A program made the position numbers and the translations under genes. A DNA stretch of 64,000 bases from Pseudomonas sp. MPC6. GTDB taxonomy: Bacteria; Pseudomonadota; Gammaproteobacteria; Pseudomonadales; Pseudomonadaceae. Shown piece after piece: positions 63,754 to 64,000 of this stretch (position 1 is the first letter of the stretch; each line of letters opens with the position of its first letter). The stretch covers positions 248,001 to 312,000 of the forward strand of contig NZ_CP034782.1 of NCBI RefSeq assembly GCF_006094435.1, read 5' to 3'. The notes under the pieces are model-generated. The model did no database searches, was not told the DNA's origin, and was given only the letters and a program-made list of their open reading frames with translations.

Positions 63754-64000
63754 TCACGACGCGACCGGATCGGGTGTCAGGTCATGGAGGCCCTCACGCA
63801 TCGGCGGCAAGCTGTGGATTTTGTCAGCGGTCACGGCCAAGGCCACACACGCCATCCGATCGCGCTGAGTTTCAGTGATGACCCCTGCATCGCGTAAGCC
63901 CAAGGCATAGCCCTCGGCACGACCGGCGGCTTCCATCACTAAGGGCAGGAGGCGGCCTTCGATGATCTTGAACAGCAGGTTCCCCCACCGTACCGTCTGC
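63754..64000 (-). CDS. hypothetical protein of an integrative element, 5' end outside window
   Basis: The frame is open from the right window edge to a stop at 63754. It reads VMEAAGRAEGYALGLRDAGV and ALAVTADKIHSLPPM near its end. A dead paralogous fragment lies at 39155-39405. The start is beyond the window, so its full size is unknown. Confidence 0.6.
   Translation of the reverse strand, partial: QTVRWGNLLFKIIEGRLLPLVMEAAGRAEGYALGLRDAGVITETQRDRMACVALAVTADKIHSLPPMREGLHDLTPDPVAS

Noticed and set aside
1-64000. CRISPR arrays, rRNA and tRNA genes
   Set aside because: No regularly spaced short repeats and no rRNA or tRNA signatures were seen on either strand.

Overview
The window looks like chromosomal accessory DNA of a Pseudomonas-type gammaproteobacterium. 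The reasons are an OprD-family porin, Pseudomonas-like insertion-sequence debris (IS1380, IS3, IS66, IS30, IS1595, IS21, IS6, Tn3-derived miniature elements) and typical Pseudomonas gene styles. No rRNA, tRNA or CRISPR array was seen. Species assignment is not possible by eye.

Region 1 (1-12.2 kb, minus strand, with a divergent LysR gene): an apparent organosulfonate catabolic operon. In transcription order it is cuyA-like L-cysteate sulfo-lyase, a YeiH-type sulfite exporter, an HpsN/HisD-type dehydrogenase, a DegT-family aminotransferase, a TRAP transporter (DctP, Q, M) and an aspartate/glutamate-type racemase. A DMGDH-like flavoprotein runs off the left edge. The gene set would allow a short route in which an amino-alcohol sulfonate (cysteinolate) is oxidised to cysteate, racemised if needed, and split to pyruvate, ammonium and sulfite. 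Degradation of dihydroxypropanesulfonate is the conventional alternative.

Region 2 (12.2-21 kb): a broken DUF2946 gene, a TauE/SafE exporter, a YeiH relic cut by an IS1380 remnant, the mqsRA toxin-antitoxin pair with its operator, and a sorAB-like sulfite dehydrogenase. These are followed by relics of an integrative element (SprT-like) and a Xre/RES toxin-antitoxin pair whose toxin is frameshifted.

Region 3 (21-37.3 kb): the most interesting part. A translationally coupled operon encodes a succinate-dehydrogenase-like complex (B, C, D, A), a two-subunit class I fumarase-like hydratase, a (methyl)malonate-semialdehyde dehydrogenase, a NIPSNAP protein and a YeiH sulfite exporter. Beyond a patch of IS debris, a TctCBA tripartite transporter, a TauE/SafE exporter and an OprD porin form an uptake operon under a divergent LysR. 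I propose that this imports and degrades a sulfonated analogue of succinate. The best fit is 3-sulfopropanoate, via 3-sulfoacrylate and malonate semialdehyde plus sulfite, to acetyl-CoA. This pathway is inferred, not demonstrated.

Region 4 (37.3-43.5 kb): NhaA antiporter, then a graveyard of mobile-element fragments, a LysR gene divergent from a malonate-semialdehyde-decarboxylase-like tautomerase, and nested miniature elements with an intact-looking IS6-family element.

Region 5 (43.7-54.2 kb): a hydantoinase/oxoprolinase pair (HyuA, HyuB), an APC permease, TetR and AraC-type regulators, an aldehyde dehydrogenase, an FAD amine oxidase and a cupin. A shared GGTCG-NN-CGACC palindrome lies before hyuA and before the permease.

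Region 6 (54.2-64 kb): a decayed integrative-conjugative-element-like segment with small hypothetical genes, a RelE/HigA-type toxin-antitoxin pair, UmuDC with a LexA box, and repeated intergenic elements. It also carries 145-bp miniature elements and a degenerate direct duplication.
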